Below are positions 19,798-29,241 of a stretch of DNA of 64,000 nt, piece by piece. The stretch spans positions 186,001 through 250,000 of the forward strand of contig NZ_JANUXZ010000002.1 in NCBI RefSeq assembly GCF_024834055.1, in the 5' to 3' direction. This DNA comes from Corynebacterium sp. ES2730-CONJ. GTDB taxonomy: Bacteria; Actinomycetota; Actinomycetes; Mycobacteriales; Mycobacteriaceae. The notes under the pieces are model-generated. The model had not been told where the DNA came from and did not search any database. It saw only the letters and a program-made list of their open reading frames with translations. The first letter of the stretch is position 1, and the number at the start of each line of letters is the position of its first letter. The translations under genes were made by a program, and so were the position numbers.

Positions 19798-22056
19798 TTG
19801 AGCGCATTTCGTATCAGCCGTCTAGTGGCCATGATCAGCCTGAGCAGTCTGCTGCCAGTATTCCCAGTAGCCACTGCCACGGCGGCACCCGCTCTCATGG
19901 ATTCTCTCCGCTGGGGCATCCGCTCGTCTTTTAACTCCTATACCAACGGACCTACCTTCGTCCACGGTGGGGCGACCCAGCCTGACCCGGGAAACTATAC
20001 TTTCACCTTTCCGCTCAAGGACTATAGTTTCGATGCCACTCGCGAGCATACAGAAGCTCAATTCGAAGGCGAGGTTGTTTACCGGAAATACTGCAATGGC
20101 CAAGACGGTAGCGACCTCAATGTGTACTGCGATCTGGATCTGTCAATCAAGGATCCTAAAGTTGTAATAGATAAGGAAGGCTCTTATCTTTATGCCACCG
20201 TCTCTTCACGCCAGTATCTAAAGAATGAGGTTTACTCCCCCAATGAACCCGTAGCCATTGGAAAGCTCGCGACCACTGGAGGCATCTTCGCAGCCAACAA
20301 GGCTGAGGGAACTATTTCCTGGGAAGATATTCCCGTCTCCCTTACGGCAGAGGGCGTTAAGACTTTCTCGAATTTCTACCGTGAAGGGGGCTCCCTCGAT
20401 GCGATTTCCTTCAGTACTCATGGCGAGGGTCAGCGTCTATCCAGCGATCGGTCGAATCTGCGAGCCGAAAGCGGTGAGTGGATATCGCCGAAAGATTATG
20501 ATTCCGCCCGCCATAATCTTTACCAGCACGGCAACAAAGCACTCGTGGCGGTGACGGGCGAAGGTCTCCACATAGTAGACCCGCAGCTTGGCGATAGGGC
20601 TCAATTTGCTGCCCCTCTTGCTACCAATGGAGTCAATGCATTCGATGCGGACCATGGCTATTTTTACTACACCAAGTGGGACCCACATACCCACGATGGA
20701 TACCGCCAAGGCTTTAGCTCTGACTTATTCCGAGTGAAAGTCACCGCTACCGGCTTCGGCCAAGAGGAACGGCTCGGTAGCACCAACAATCCTATTTTCG
20801 CCCTCGCCGTCCACCACCAGACTGGGCGTATCGTAGCAATCAGCGTGGCAGAGAAGCCCCAGTCTTTTGATATTCCAGTAGATGAGCGCACGGCCGAACT
20901 GTATATCGTCGATCCTGTCACGGGCACCCTCTCTGCTCCCCTCACCCTACCCAACACTTCAACACTTCTGGGAGCAGCGGTTACTGATGAGACCACGGCC
21001 TATGCTCCCACTTTCTTTGCGGGGTTCACGGCACCGCGCCTGCTCAGCATGGACGATGGTTCTTTTATCTACCACAGCTTGGCTGCCCCTCGGCTGAAAG
21101 ATTCTGATCGAACTTTGCGCAATATCCTGGTGCATATCAATCCAGATGATCCAGCCCACCTAGCCGAGTATCTCCCTGCTTCCACGAGCTATCAGGGCAC
21201 CCAGGTCCTCGAGGGCATCGCCACTGATGGTGAGAGGATCATTCGGTGGGATAAGAATGACGATGCTCAATATTCTCTCGCGGAGAGTTTGCGCTACCAA
21301 TCGGGCCGGCTCACCCAAGTACGCAGTCCACAACCAGTAGATTCCGTCGTCGGAATTTCTGGCGCCACCTTCGATAGCCACGGACACCTCGTTGTAGTCG
21401 ACGGCGTTCATTCGAAGCTCGTCTGGATCAATCCCGATACCTTGGAACGCCTTGAGCAAGAAGGTGACTCCCCGCGAGATTTCAGCATTCGCGATGGCAA
21501 CGGATTATTCGAGGTCTACCAAGATAACCTGCTCGCACTTTCCGACGGCAGCTTCTTTATCCCCACCTACCGGAAGGGTATCGACGAAAAGTACCAACTC
21601 ATTCGCCTGCGCGATGAATCCCGCGAGCCCTTGAGCGCCGAAACGACAGAAGAAAAGGCACTTAATAAGCTCAAAGAGCAGCAACGCATCTCCCTACGTA
21701 TCGCGCAGAGCACGGAAGAAGAGGTGCGTAATCTGCAGCGGGCCCATATCCAGGCGTTGAAAAATAAGAATGAGGTAGAGGCTAGAAATGTAGCCGCCCG
21801 ACTCGAACTGGCGATCAATAGCTATAACAAAGCTAAAAAAGCCTACGAGGAAATTTTTGGCCGCCCCTATACCCCACAGTTCCCCGACATGCCGAGTATC
21901 CCTGACAACCCCACCCCGCTACCACATCCAGATGATCAAGATTCGTCTGGTTTAAGCGGCGGCGCTATCGCTGGAATCGTTATTGGCGTTCTTGCGATCA
22001 TCGCGGCAATTATTGGGGTGGCGCAGCACCTAGGATTACTCGCGAGGTTTTTCTAG
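19798..22056 (+). CDS. HtaA-domain and beta-propeller surface protein 1
   Basis: Predicted cell-surface protein for haem or iron capture. It has 752 residues: signal peptide (about 1-30), one HtaA domain (about 38-220; LRWGIRSSFNSY, DLDLSIKDPKVVID, ISWEDIPVSLTAEG and SLDAISFSTHG are its hallmarks), then about 400 residues of short beta-rich repeats resembling a propeller, a charged coiled coil (about 620-685), a proline-rich spacer and a C-terminal helix (about 722-742) followed by QHLGLLARFF. The TTG start has AAAGGA 8 bases upstream; the nearby ATG at 19793 meets a stop two codons later. The position where HtaA domains usually have a histidine reads KYC, with a second Cys downstream. It is a close relative of the protein at 25833. 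Confidence 0.85.
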   Translation: MSAFRISRLVAMISLSSLLPVFPVATATAAPALMDSLRWGIRSSFNSYTNGPTFVHGGATQPDPGNYTFTFPLKDYSFDATREHTEAQFEGEVVYRKYCNGQDGSDLNVYCDLDLSIKDPKVVIDKEGSYLYATVSSRQYLKNEVYSPNEPVAIGKLATTGGIFAANKAEGTISWEDIPVSLTAEGVKTFSNFYREGGSLDAISFSTHGEGQRLSSDRSNLRAESGEWISPKDYDSARHNLYQHGNKALVAVTGEGLHIVDPQLGDRAQFAAPLATNGVNAFDADHGYFYYTKWDPHTHDGYRQGFSSDLFRVKVTATGFGQEERLGSTNNPIFALAVHHQTGRIVAISVAEKPQSFDIPVDERTAELYIVDPVTGTLSAPLTLPNTSTLLGAAVTDETTAYAPTFFAGFTAPRLLSMDDGSFIYHSLAAPRLKDSDRTLRNILVHINPDDPAHLAEYLPASTSYQGTQVLEGIATDGERIIRWDKNDDAQYSLAESLRYQSGRLTQVRSPQPVDSVVGISGATFDSHGHLVVVDGVHSKLVWINPDTLERLEQEGDSPRDFSIRDGNGLFEVYQDNLLALSDGSFFIPTYRKGIDEKYQLIRLRDESREPLSAETTEEKALNKLKEQQRISLRIAQSTEEEVRNLQRAHIQALKNKNEVEARNVAARLELAINSYNKAKKAYEEIFGRPYTPQFPDMPSIPDNPTPLPHPDDQDSSGLSGGAIAGIVIGVLAIIAAIIGVAQHLGLLARFF

Positions 22057-22864
22057 GTTTTTGGTGGAAAATTGAAACTCTCTCCCAACGGGCCTCTGGT
22101 TTTCATATAACCTAGGGTTGGTGTGGGGTCACCCATTCTCACCGGCCTTAACCCCCTAAAGGAGTGGAGGCCCGTGGCGAATAAGCAAAGAATGAGCTCT
22201 GGAAGCGCGATCAGCACACCTTCACCAATCTCATACAGCCGTTTTCCACAGGCCCGGGTCCATGCAATCGCTAGCCAAGGATCTCTACGCCTAACCTAGG
22301 GGGCCTTCTGACACGCCTGAAGTCAGCCTTCTGGCTAGAGTTCGAAGGCCGTCCCCCTCGCAGTTCTCGCATATCTTAATCATGCACTCGATGAATGTTA
22401 AAGGGGGATCCCTAGGGGACAGGCAGGAAGCGCCACCTTACCGCTACTTCTAGGGTTCCATCTCATAGCGACTTAAACTCACGTCACTTGGTGTGAACCC
22501 AGATTGGTTGAATCCTTCACCCACGCTGAGCAGGCACAGTGTTAAGACCACGTGCAATGTGCGTTCCTGTTCCCTGGTGAGGGTTGAGCCTCAACGGATT
22601 CATTGCGACAGTGCTACGACGAGAGCCCACCTGAAAGCAATCTGGATAGTTCAGCATTCGCATTCAGAAGTTGAATGATGGTCTCGGTTTCTCACAGACC
22701 CCAGCCCTGTACACCCTCAACCCATGAGGCCGCTTAGATAACCTCCTAAAATTCTAGGGAGTAGGTATAACGTGTCCGTGCGTGATGCACTTCCCTGAAC
22801 CTAGATTTGGTGTTATGATTGCCCTAGCTCATCAACCATGCGTTGAAGGAGTATCTGGAGCCGT
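22057..22864. other. Gene-poor gap after HtaA/propeller gene 1
   Basis: About 800 bases without a convincing gene. A GCCTTC/GAAGGC inverted repeat near 22328-22350 is the only small structure noted. Confidence 0.4.
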
Positions 22865-23392
22865 TCAATATGTGGGCGGCTCTTGCTGTTGCCAAAAAGT
22901 ATCACATTCCTTTTTAAGCTTCCGACGGCGATGCTCGTGATCGATATAGTATGCAGTAACAAGCAAGGCGTATCGTTCACGCTGTTCTATCACAACGATA
23001 TAGTCAAACTCAGGCCTGGTGATCACGTAGCGCAGTTGCGAAGATCTCTTGCGGTCAATCCACCAACGAATGTCTGTTTCCTTGGGGAATTCGATATTGA
23101 AGATTTCAACGAGAAGTCGGATCCAGCGAATCCGAATGCAGCGATGGGGTTCTATTCTTCGTGAGGCTTCTGATCCTGACCCGCCAGAGATAATATGCCA
23201 AAAAATTGCATGACGTCCATCAACTTCGGGGTGCCTGCGGAGACTGACGCTTAGGCCATCTCTTTTCCAAGGAAGCGGACGATCAACTAGATCTGCAAGG
23301 AATATTTGGTACAGATTCTCGATATATTCATCGAGGGACATAGATCGTTGATCGAAAGCTGGTCCCGTATGGAAGGGTCGGTGCGGACTCAT
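22865..23392 (-). CDS. Uncharacterised protein, possible BECR-fold (RelE/barnase-like) nuclease
   Basis: A 175-residue soluble basic protein, rich in Arg, His and Trp. The central part has GRHAIFWHIISGG, and the C-terminal part has RYVITRPEFDYIVVIE, then YALLVTAYYIDHEHRRRKLKKE. A hydrophobic strand leading to TAYY followed by a basic cluster resembles the end of RelE/barnase/EndoU/colicin-type toxin nucleases. That resemblance is by eye only. The ATG at 23392 overlaps the stop of the upstream DUF3800 gene as ATGA, so the two are translated together; a GTG at 23407 is the alternative start. No membrane or signal segment is present. It could act with DUF3800 in defence or as a toxin pair. Confidence 0.6.
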   Translation of the reverse strand: MSPHRPFHTGPAFDQRSMSLDEYIENLYQIFLADLVDRPLPWKRDGLSVSLRRHPEVDGRHAIFWHIISGGSGSEASRRIEPHRCIRIRWIRLLVEIFNIEFPKETDIRWWIDRKRSSQLRYVITRPEFDYIVVIEQRERYALLVTAYYIDHEHRRRKLKKECDTFWQQQEPPTY

Positions 23393-24084
23393 TTGTGAGC
23401 TCGCCACCGATAGATATTCATTTTCGTTTCCGAGGGCAGCGTGCTCTGAATCAGATTAATCCCTGAGCGTTCCCTGATTCTTTCAATCAGATACATTTTA
23501 GCTTCACTCGCCGTATCCCCTCGATTTGCGTAATTGATAGCGCCGATTAGTAGATCAGCAAGCTGTAGTAGACCGACTTGGTACGATTCCACAATTTGCA
23601 TTCGGCGGATATTGCTCCTGCTGAAGTCGTACTCCGCGTTGATGAGTGATTGAGACAGGCGATCGATTTTGTCTTGACCGTTGGTATCTTTTTTATCGAA
23701 GTAGACGAATGCCTCGTCGTGGGCGGGGATTGCGTTGCGGATGAGATTAAACATCATGGTGTAATACCAATCGTCGTGCGTCTGACCAAAGCGCGCGTGA
23801 TCGAGACCGCGCTTGGACGCCACAACGGCTCGAAAGCTCAGGTCATCATCATCAAAGAAGTAGTCAATAATATCGCGGTAGAACCCGAGTTTCGATGGGG
23901 AAACCTTCGTCCACTTAAGCTCGAGCGTACCCGGGATCTGGTGCTTAGCTCGGATCTCTCGAAGTCTTACTGCCACCTCGCGCGATCGTGCTGCAGGACA
24001 AATTATTGCACCTAAGACCATGTACGGCTGACCATCATTGGGTAAATGCGTACTCTCATCGCAGTAAATATTTAGTGCGGGCAC
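23389..24084 (-). CDS. DUF3800 protein (RNase H-like fold)
   Basis: A 231-residue soluble protein with the DUF3800 hallmarks: IYCDES at residues 6-11, LELKW (Glu55), a central YFDKKD (Asp130) and LLQLADLLIGA (Asp177). These acidic residues are placed like an RNase H-type active site. DUF3800 proteins are common in mobile and defence-rich regions, and their biochemical role is poorly known. The GTG start has GGGAG 7 bases upstream. It is followed by a coupled gene through an ATGA overlap. Together they form a two-gene unit lying between two paralogous HtaA genes and next to a CRISPR array. Confidence 0.8.
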   Translation of the reverse strand: MPALNIYCDESTHLPNDGQPYMVLGAIICPAARSREVAVRLREIRAKHQIPGTLELKWTKVSPSKLGFYRDIIDYFFDDDDLSFRAVVASKRGLDHARFGQTHDDWYYTMMFNLIRNAIPAHDEAFVYFDKKDTNGQDKIDRLSQSLINAEYDFSRSNIRRMQIVESYQVGLLQLADLLIGAINYANRGDTASEAKMYLIERIRERSGINLIQSTLPSETKMNIYRWRAHK

Positions 24085-25093
24085 GACTAACTCCCTCGAG
24101 TGGACATTATAAGCAGTTAAGCACAGGCCTGCCTTTTCGGAGCGGCAAGCTCGGCGAGTGTATCGCTAATTAAATATACCGAAGCCTGCTGTGGAGATCT
24201 GTGAAGTACCCCCGTGCACATAGAGGCTCCCGTGAAGAACCATAAAAGGGAGTCAGGGATCGTGACTCTCAAACCTTTGAAATATATGCGCACACTAAAG
24301 TTTGCGGTCACGGTGATAAAACTTGACCTCTACAACGATGAAGGCTTCCATGTATATCTTTCTGGACTCGGTTGGTCCCTTACATTGCCGACGGTGACAA
24401 CGAACAACCTTTGAGGTCTCTAACTAGTCGGGCAAGCACTTCGACCTCAAAGTTATGGAGATAAAGGCTCCCGCTCGCCCCGCGGTATATGATTCCCTAA
24501 GCCCGCCCCGCCACAGGTTTGAATACTGGATAAAAGCTCGCCACCTTACGATCGATGGAACTCTTACCGGATAGGGACCAGGAGAAAACGGGAGCTGACA
24601 CGAGCTTCCTGCGAACTCCCCTTCGTATCGCAGAAAAATGGGCCCAGACTAAGTAACTCTTCGCTACTAGGCGATGCCAGCCAGGCACTTAAAAGACGCC
24701 GCTTATTTGTCCTCTGGTGTAATCAAGACTCGAAGAGTAGTGCCGAGTCCTGGAAGGTTCTTCCCATCGCAATGTCGCCAAACCGTCAAACTGGCAGAGT
24801 CGAACTTCACACTTCTATTGAATGCACGCCTGAGATAAAGTTGATTCATAATGACGTTGGGGCAGATACAGTTTAGAAATATCTAAAGATGGCCCTTACC
24901 TACTCGTTCGCTTTTTACAAACCTAGGCGTAGAGATCTTGAGAAGTGCGCTAAGAGGCACTTCTCTCGTGAAGTCTCTGAGCTGGGCAAACAGAAATATC
25001 TAGATATTTTCAACAATGTTTAAGGAGATAAAATTGGCTCGCGTGAAAGTGGGGTGTAAACTCCCTGCTAGGTGCCCACAAAAAATGGGCGGA
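24085..25093. other. Gap upstream of the CRISPR array, probable leader
   Basis: About 1 kb with no convincing gene and no cas gene. Near its right end it holds a hairpin (GAGAAGTGC with GCACTTCTC, 24940-24965) and a perfect 16-base palindrome AAATATCTAGATATTT (24994-25009). The motif AGAAATATCTA occurs twice, near 24875 and 24992. The last 100 bases before the first repeat are in the leader position for an array read left to right. Confidence 0.45.
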
Positions 25094-25354
25094 GTTGCAA
25101 TCCACCTGTCGCTATGAAGCGAATTGAAACTTTATCCTTTGTGGGTGTGGGGTGTATTCGTTAGGTTCTGTTGCAATCCACCTGTCGCTATGAAGCGAAT
25201 TGAAACAAACCAACAATGACACAGTGCACTGCCGCTTTCCCGGTCGCAATCCACCTGTCACTATGAAGCGAATTGAAACTTTGGTATCACGTATGTATGA
25301 AAGTCGTGATATAACCTGTTGCAATCCACCTGTTGCTACGAAGCAAGGTAAGGT
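25094..25354 (+). CRISPR. Small CRISPR array, 4 repeats and 3 spacers, no cas genes nearby
   Basis: Repeats of 37 bases start at 25094, 25170, 25243 and 25318. Each begins GTTGCAATCC (third copy GTCGCAATCC), and the first three end GCGAATTGAAAC. The second copy is identical to the first, the third differs at two bases, and the fourth has several changes and loses the ATTGAAAC end. Spacers are 25131-25169 (39), 25207-25242 (36) and 25280-25317 (38). The TCGCT...AGCGA part can form a small stem. The ATTGAAAC end and the decayed last repeat both say the array runs left to right with the leader on the left. Such repeat ends are known from type I-A/B/D and type III systems. No cas gene lies anywhere in this window. 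Confidence 0.92.
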
Positions 25355-25739
25355 CTTGCGCAGCAGACGGAATTTATATCTCTGACAAAATGGTCGGGCA
25401 TCGGATCAAATTCCCCTATCCCCTTTTCAGTTAGACATCTCTCTGAATACCGAACTCTCCGTTCAAGGCCCGCGATTCTTCTATTCACTTTTATCAGCAC
25501 ACCTTTGTCGCTGAGAGGGAGCCAAGCTCTACTTCTTCCCTCTCCCATTGCTCCGCTCCTATCAGTCCGCCCCGGGGCCCACGCGAGTTTAAAGAGGACC
25601 GCGTACGCGGACTAACGGAGTTTTAGCAACACTCCCTGCATTAGTGCAGCCCTCCCGCATTCCGCATTAGTTCCCCGCCCGCTCTCGTACAAAACTTATG
25701 GGTACTCGTTTCCTGGACACGACCTGCGATCAGGCAATA
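25355..25739. other. Gap between the CRISPR array and HtaA gene 2
   Basis: About 390 bases with no gene or repeat recognised. The right end contains the promoter region of the HtaA gene at 25833. Confidence 0.35.
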
Positions 25740-25758
25740 TTAGGTAAGCCTAATCCCT
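25740..25758 (+). promoter_or_regulatory. DtxR-like iron box upstream of HtaA/propeller gene 2
   Basis: TTAGGTAAGCCTAATCCCT matches the DtxR consensus at 14 of 19 positions by my count, and at 13 of the first 14. It lies 75 bases before the GTG start at 25833, in promoter position, and is the best iron box in the window. Confidence 0.75.
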
Positions 25759-25832
25759 GTGCTATTTTGGTAGAAATATCCAATACCGCCTAGTCTCGTT
25801 TTTCCCTGTTCCCGAAAGGCAAGCAACTCACT

Positions 25833-28070
25833 GTGCGACTTTTAGCAATATCACGCGCCCTTTTGATCACCAGCACCAGCCTGGCGCTCCTACCACTCCA
25901 CGCAGTAGCCAGCGAAGTTCCGGTGGAAGAGCTTCGCTGGGGTATTCGTACCAGCTTTAATAATTACACCGGCGGTCCAACCTTTTTAGAGGATGGGGTT
26001 ACTTTTACCGATCGGACATTCCACTTCCCACTTCAGAGCTACCGTTTTGATTCCGAAACCCAGCGCACTGAGGCGCAATTCGGTGGTGAGGTTCGCTTTC
26101 GCAACTATTGTGGCACTAAGGAAAAAGCTCGAGACCTCTCGGCTACCTGCGATCTTGATATGACCCTTCGCAATCCCAAGATAGTTATCGATAACTCAGG
26201 CTCGTACCTCGAGGCCACCGTGCGCAGTAAGCAGTACCAGGATAAGAGTTACTATGCCCCGAGCGAGCCAGTAAAGATTGCTCGGCTCTCCACTGCCGGC
26301 GGTGCTTTTAAACAAGATACGGGCTATATCAATTGGGAGAATATTCCAACCACGCTTACGACCGAGGGCAATCGTATGTTCTCCGAATTCTATGAACCAG
26401 GTCAAGGGCTCGATCCGCTCTCCTTTAGTGCCAAGGGGCAGGGAGCACGGCCTGATTCTGATACTGGTTCGCTAGAGGTCATGCAGCAGAAGTGGCGCTC
26501 GCCTGCCACCTATGATCAGCACCATGGTTTGTACCAATTAGGAGATAAGGTTTTGGTATCGGTGGGTGGCCATGGTCTCTATCTCATCAATTCCGACATG
26601 AAGCAGATAGCCGAGGTGGATTTCCCATTGTCGCGCCATAATATTGCCGCGTTTGACGCCGTTCACGGCTATTTTTATTTCAGTGAATCCCCAAGTAGAT
26701 TCGATCGCTTCAGCTCTGTCATTAAAAGAGTAAAGGTCACCAGTTCTGGCTTCGGGCAAATTGAACCCGTTGGCACAACCAAAGGCACTGTTTATAGCAT
26801 TGGGGTGCACGATACGACTGGCGATATTATTGCCATTTCGGTGGAGAACAACCAATCATCGACCCCTACGGTGGAAAAGATCGGCCACCTCAATATTATT
26901 TCCGGCGGCGATACTCCCGCTATCAGCTCCGATATCGTCCTGCCTTCGGCGGCAGAGCTCTTTGCTACGAACGATATTGCGGGTGATAGCCCCTACGCCC
27001 CCGGTTTTGCGCCAGAGCCCATGGCCACAGTGCTGCTCAGTATGCCTGATGGCACTTTCGTTTATTCTTCGAATGCGGATATCTATCTCAATGGTGAGAA
27101 TTCGGCCAAGCGCAAGGCCTTGATCAGCATTGATCCCCGCGCCCGGGAGCCTGAGGCGGTGGCAAAATTCATGCCGGGGTCACAAGAGGATAATTCCAAT
27201 GAGTCGATGCCGGCTATGGCTAATAATGGGGCCGACATTATCCGCTGGAATAATTTCACCTCAGCCGGTAGCAATCAAGTTCAGCGGCTGATCTATGCCA
27301 ATCGCGATGTGACGGCGGATCAAGGCTTAGCAGCACGCCCCGATCTCACAGGGTGGGCAGGAGTTAGTTGGGATAGCCAGAATCAGCCAGTCATGTTATC
27401 TGGTGAGCGTGGCCAGCTTATATGGTTCGACCCCTCAACTTTCACACCTGTCACTCATGATGGAAAAGAGCGCGTTTTTGATATTCCCAATGGGCGCGAA
27501 ACCTCCAATAGGACCCAAGGCAATTTCCTTGCGCTTGCTAACGGATCTTTTTTCGTACCCACTGTGGTGGAAAATAATACCAGCGGGATCGAGCACTATG
27601 AGCTGGTGCATATTGTCGATCCCACGCGCGAAGCTCTGAGCACCGAAACCCCAGAGGAAGCCCACCGGCGCGAAATTCGCGAACATAAGCAATTGGCATG
27701 GCAGATTTTCACCGATAGCCGCTCTCGCCTGAACAAGGCGCTAGAAAATCTCGCTGCGGTGAATAAAGCAGGCTCTGATACTGAAGTTACTGCCGCTCGT
27801 ATGCGCGTCGACGAGGCACGACAAACCTATCTCGCCAGCCGCGAGAAGCTCGCTGAACTGTGGCCAGAGAAACTTCCTCAGAATGATGATCTGCTCAATC
27901 TCTCTGAGGACGAGACCCCGGCTCCTACCCCGATACCCGAAAGTGAAACCGGACTTAGTGGTGGCGCCATTGCGGGCATCATCATTGCGGTTCTTGCAGC
28001 TATTGGGCTCATTGGTGGCTTCATCGCGCAGCATCTCGGGCTGCTGGCTCAGTTCCTTCCGCGTATATAG
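25833..28070 (+). CDS. HtaA-domain and beta-propeller surface protein 2
   Basis: Paralogue of the protein at 19798 with the same plan in 745 residues: signal peptide (about 1-27), HtaA domain (about 33-215; LRWGIRTSFNNYTGGPTF, DLDMTLRNPKIVID, INWENIPTTLTTEG, LDPLSFSAKG), beta-rich propeller-like middle, a short coiled coil (about 600-665), a Pro/Glu-rich spacer, a membrane helix and the tail QHLGLLAQFLPRI. HtaA domains bind haem in known corynebacterial proteins. As in its paralogue, the place of the usual histidine reads NYC with a partner Cys about 15 residues on, so the ligand set may differ. GTG start with a weak GAAAGG site. It is followed 24 bases later by a secreted helical protein, probably one operon under the iron box at 25740. 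Confidence 0.85.
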   Translation: MRLLAISRALLITSTSLALLPLHAVASEVPVEELRWGIRTSFNNYTGGPTFLEDGVTFTDRTFHFPLQSYRFDSETQRTEAQFGGEVRFRNYCGTKEKARDLSATCDLDMTLRNPKIVIDNSGSYLEATVRSKQYQDKSYYAPSEPVKIARLSTAGGAFKQDTGYINWENIPTTLTTEGNRMFSEFYEPGQGLDPLSFSAKGQGARPDSDTGSLEVMQQKWRSPATYDQHHGLYQLGDKVLVSVGGHGLYLINSDMKQIAEVDFPLSRHNIAAFDAVHGYFYFSESPSRFDRFSSVIKRVKVTSSGFGQIEPVGTTKGTVYSIGVHDTTGDIIAISVENNQSSTPTVEKIGHLNIISGGDTPAISSDIVLPSAAELFATNDIAGDSPYAPGFAPEPMATVLLSMPDGTFVYSSNADIYLNGENSAKRKALISIDPRAREPEAVAKFMPGSQEDNSNESMPAMANNGADIIRWNNFTSAGSNQVQRLIYANRDVTADQGLAARPDLTGWAGVSWDSQNQPVMLSGERGQLIWFDPSTFTPVTHDGKERVFDIPNGRETSNRTQGNFLALANGSFFVPTVVENNTSGIEHYELVHIVDPTREALSTETPEEAHRREIREHKQLAWQIFTDSRSRLNKALENLAAVNKAGSDTEVTAARMRVDEARQTYLASREKLAELWPEKLPQNDDLLNLSEDETPAPTPIPESETGLSGGAIAGIIIAVLAAIGLIGGFIAQHLGLLAQFLPRI

Positions 28071-28094
28071 ATCTTTAAGATGAAAGGACATATC

Positions 28095-29219
28095 ATGCAC
28101 AATTATCGTCATTTATTGTCTGGTGTGGCGCTTGCTAGTGCACTAGCCACTGGCGCCGCATTGCTGCCTGCCTCTACAGCTGTCATTCCTCAGGGGATAG
28201 CTCATGAGACTAACGTTGATGGCTATGAGATAGAGACTAGTGATGCCATGCCGCATAAATACTATGTGGACAAGGCTGCTGATAGTGCCCAGTATATGGG
28301 CGAGTTGCATACTTTCCACGCCCTAAGCCAATTGCGCCACGTCTATCACACTGCTGCCTACCAGCAAAAATACGCAGATTATACGCAGCGTACCCCGAAG
28401 ATGAACCAAGCCCACCAATTATCTGAGGATAATTGCTATATCGCCAAGGCTCGGTTGGGTCTTGCGATGATGAAGGTGGAAGGTGATGCTGCAGCTAGAG
28501 CTCTTGATCTCAGCAAGGTGGGCTTTGACTTCAACGAAAGTAAACGGGCACTAGAGTTGCTGCGCCAAAGCTCCACAGAGTTACTGGCCCGCCGTGATGC
28601 TCTAAAAGCGCAGGATAGCCTCGATAAGCGTATTGCTTTGATCAATAACCGCGAGAAAATCGTCTCCGATGGTGCCAACCGCCTTCGCGATATTATCGGT
28701 GACCTCGAGGCAGGCACACCTACTGCAGAGATCTCCCCGTTCGCGGTGGTTAATTACGACATTGCTCAAGGTTTTGTAGATTGCGAATTGGGCTTAAGTA
28801 CCGACGCCGCGTGTCGGAAGCTCAACAATGATCGCGACGAGAAGCGCTATCCAGGCCACCCGTTAACCGACCATGCTAAGCAGTTGACTGTTACGGTCGT
28901 AGATCCGCTGGTTCCTAACACCGGTATGCGCCCCGCTATAGAGCGCGATGCCGAGACAAATCAACAGCTCTTAGAGCTGGCCTACGGAGCACTCCCGAAG
29001 GCCAATCACGATCCCGCACCTTCTCACACTCCCTCCCCAGCTCCGCAACCTCCAACGACATCTGCGCAGCCAACCCCTGACCTTGAACCTGATGAACCCG
29101 CCAATCCTCAGGATATGGGCGTTGGACGTATAGTGGGCATAGTGGTGGGGGTCATTGCTGGCCTCATCGGTTTGGCAGCGATCGTTATAGCAGCATTCAA
29201 TCACTTCATCCCCCGCTAA
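28095..29219 (+). CDS. Secreted, membrane-anchored helical protein of unknown function
   Basis: From the ATG at 28095 (AAAGGA ribosome site 6 bases upstream) it has 374 residues: signal peptide (about 1-30), a mainly alpha-helical domain (about 45-240) containing Cys in EDNCYIAKARLGLA and in FVDCELGLSTDAACRK, a Pro/Thr/Ser-rich spacer (about 300-338), and a C-terminal helix ending FNHFIPR. I do not recognise the family. Its spacer-helix-short tail end resembles the HtaA protein encoded just upstream, with which it probably shares the iron-boxed operon. A role in haem or iron binding is inferred only from that. Confidence 0.75.
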   Translation: MHNYRHLLSGVALASALATGAALLPASTAVIPQGIAHETNVDGYEIETSDAMPHKYYVDKAADSAQYMGELHTFHALSQLRHVYHTAAYQQKYADYTQRTPKMNQAHQLSEDNCYIAKARLGLAMMKVEGDAAARALDLSKVGFDFNESKRALELLRQSSTELLARRDALKAQDSLDKRIALINNREKIVSDGANRLRDIIGDLEAGTPTAEISPFAVVNYDIAQGFVDCELGLSTDAACRKLNNDRDEKRYPGHPLTDHAKQLTVTVVDPLVPNTGMRPAIERDAETNQQLLELAYGALPKANHDPAPSHTPSPAPQPPTTSAQPTPDLEPDEPANPQDMGVGRIVGIVVGVIAGLIGLAAIVIAAFNHFIPR

Positions 29220-29241
29220 TTACTCCTCGCATACGGAATAG

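Noticed and set aside
22836..22918. Plus-strand stretch reading HALKEYLEPFNMWAALAV, possible transposase remnant
   Set aside because: Too short, overlaps the end of the minus-strand gene, and no terminal repeats or other transposase parts are visible.
22057..25833. cas genes around the CRISPR array
   Set aside because: Neither the DUF3800 gene nor its partner shows Cas motifs, and the remaining sequence has no gene of suitable size.
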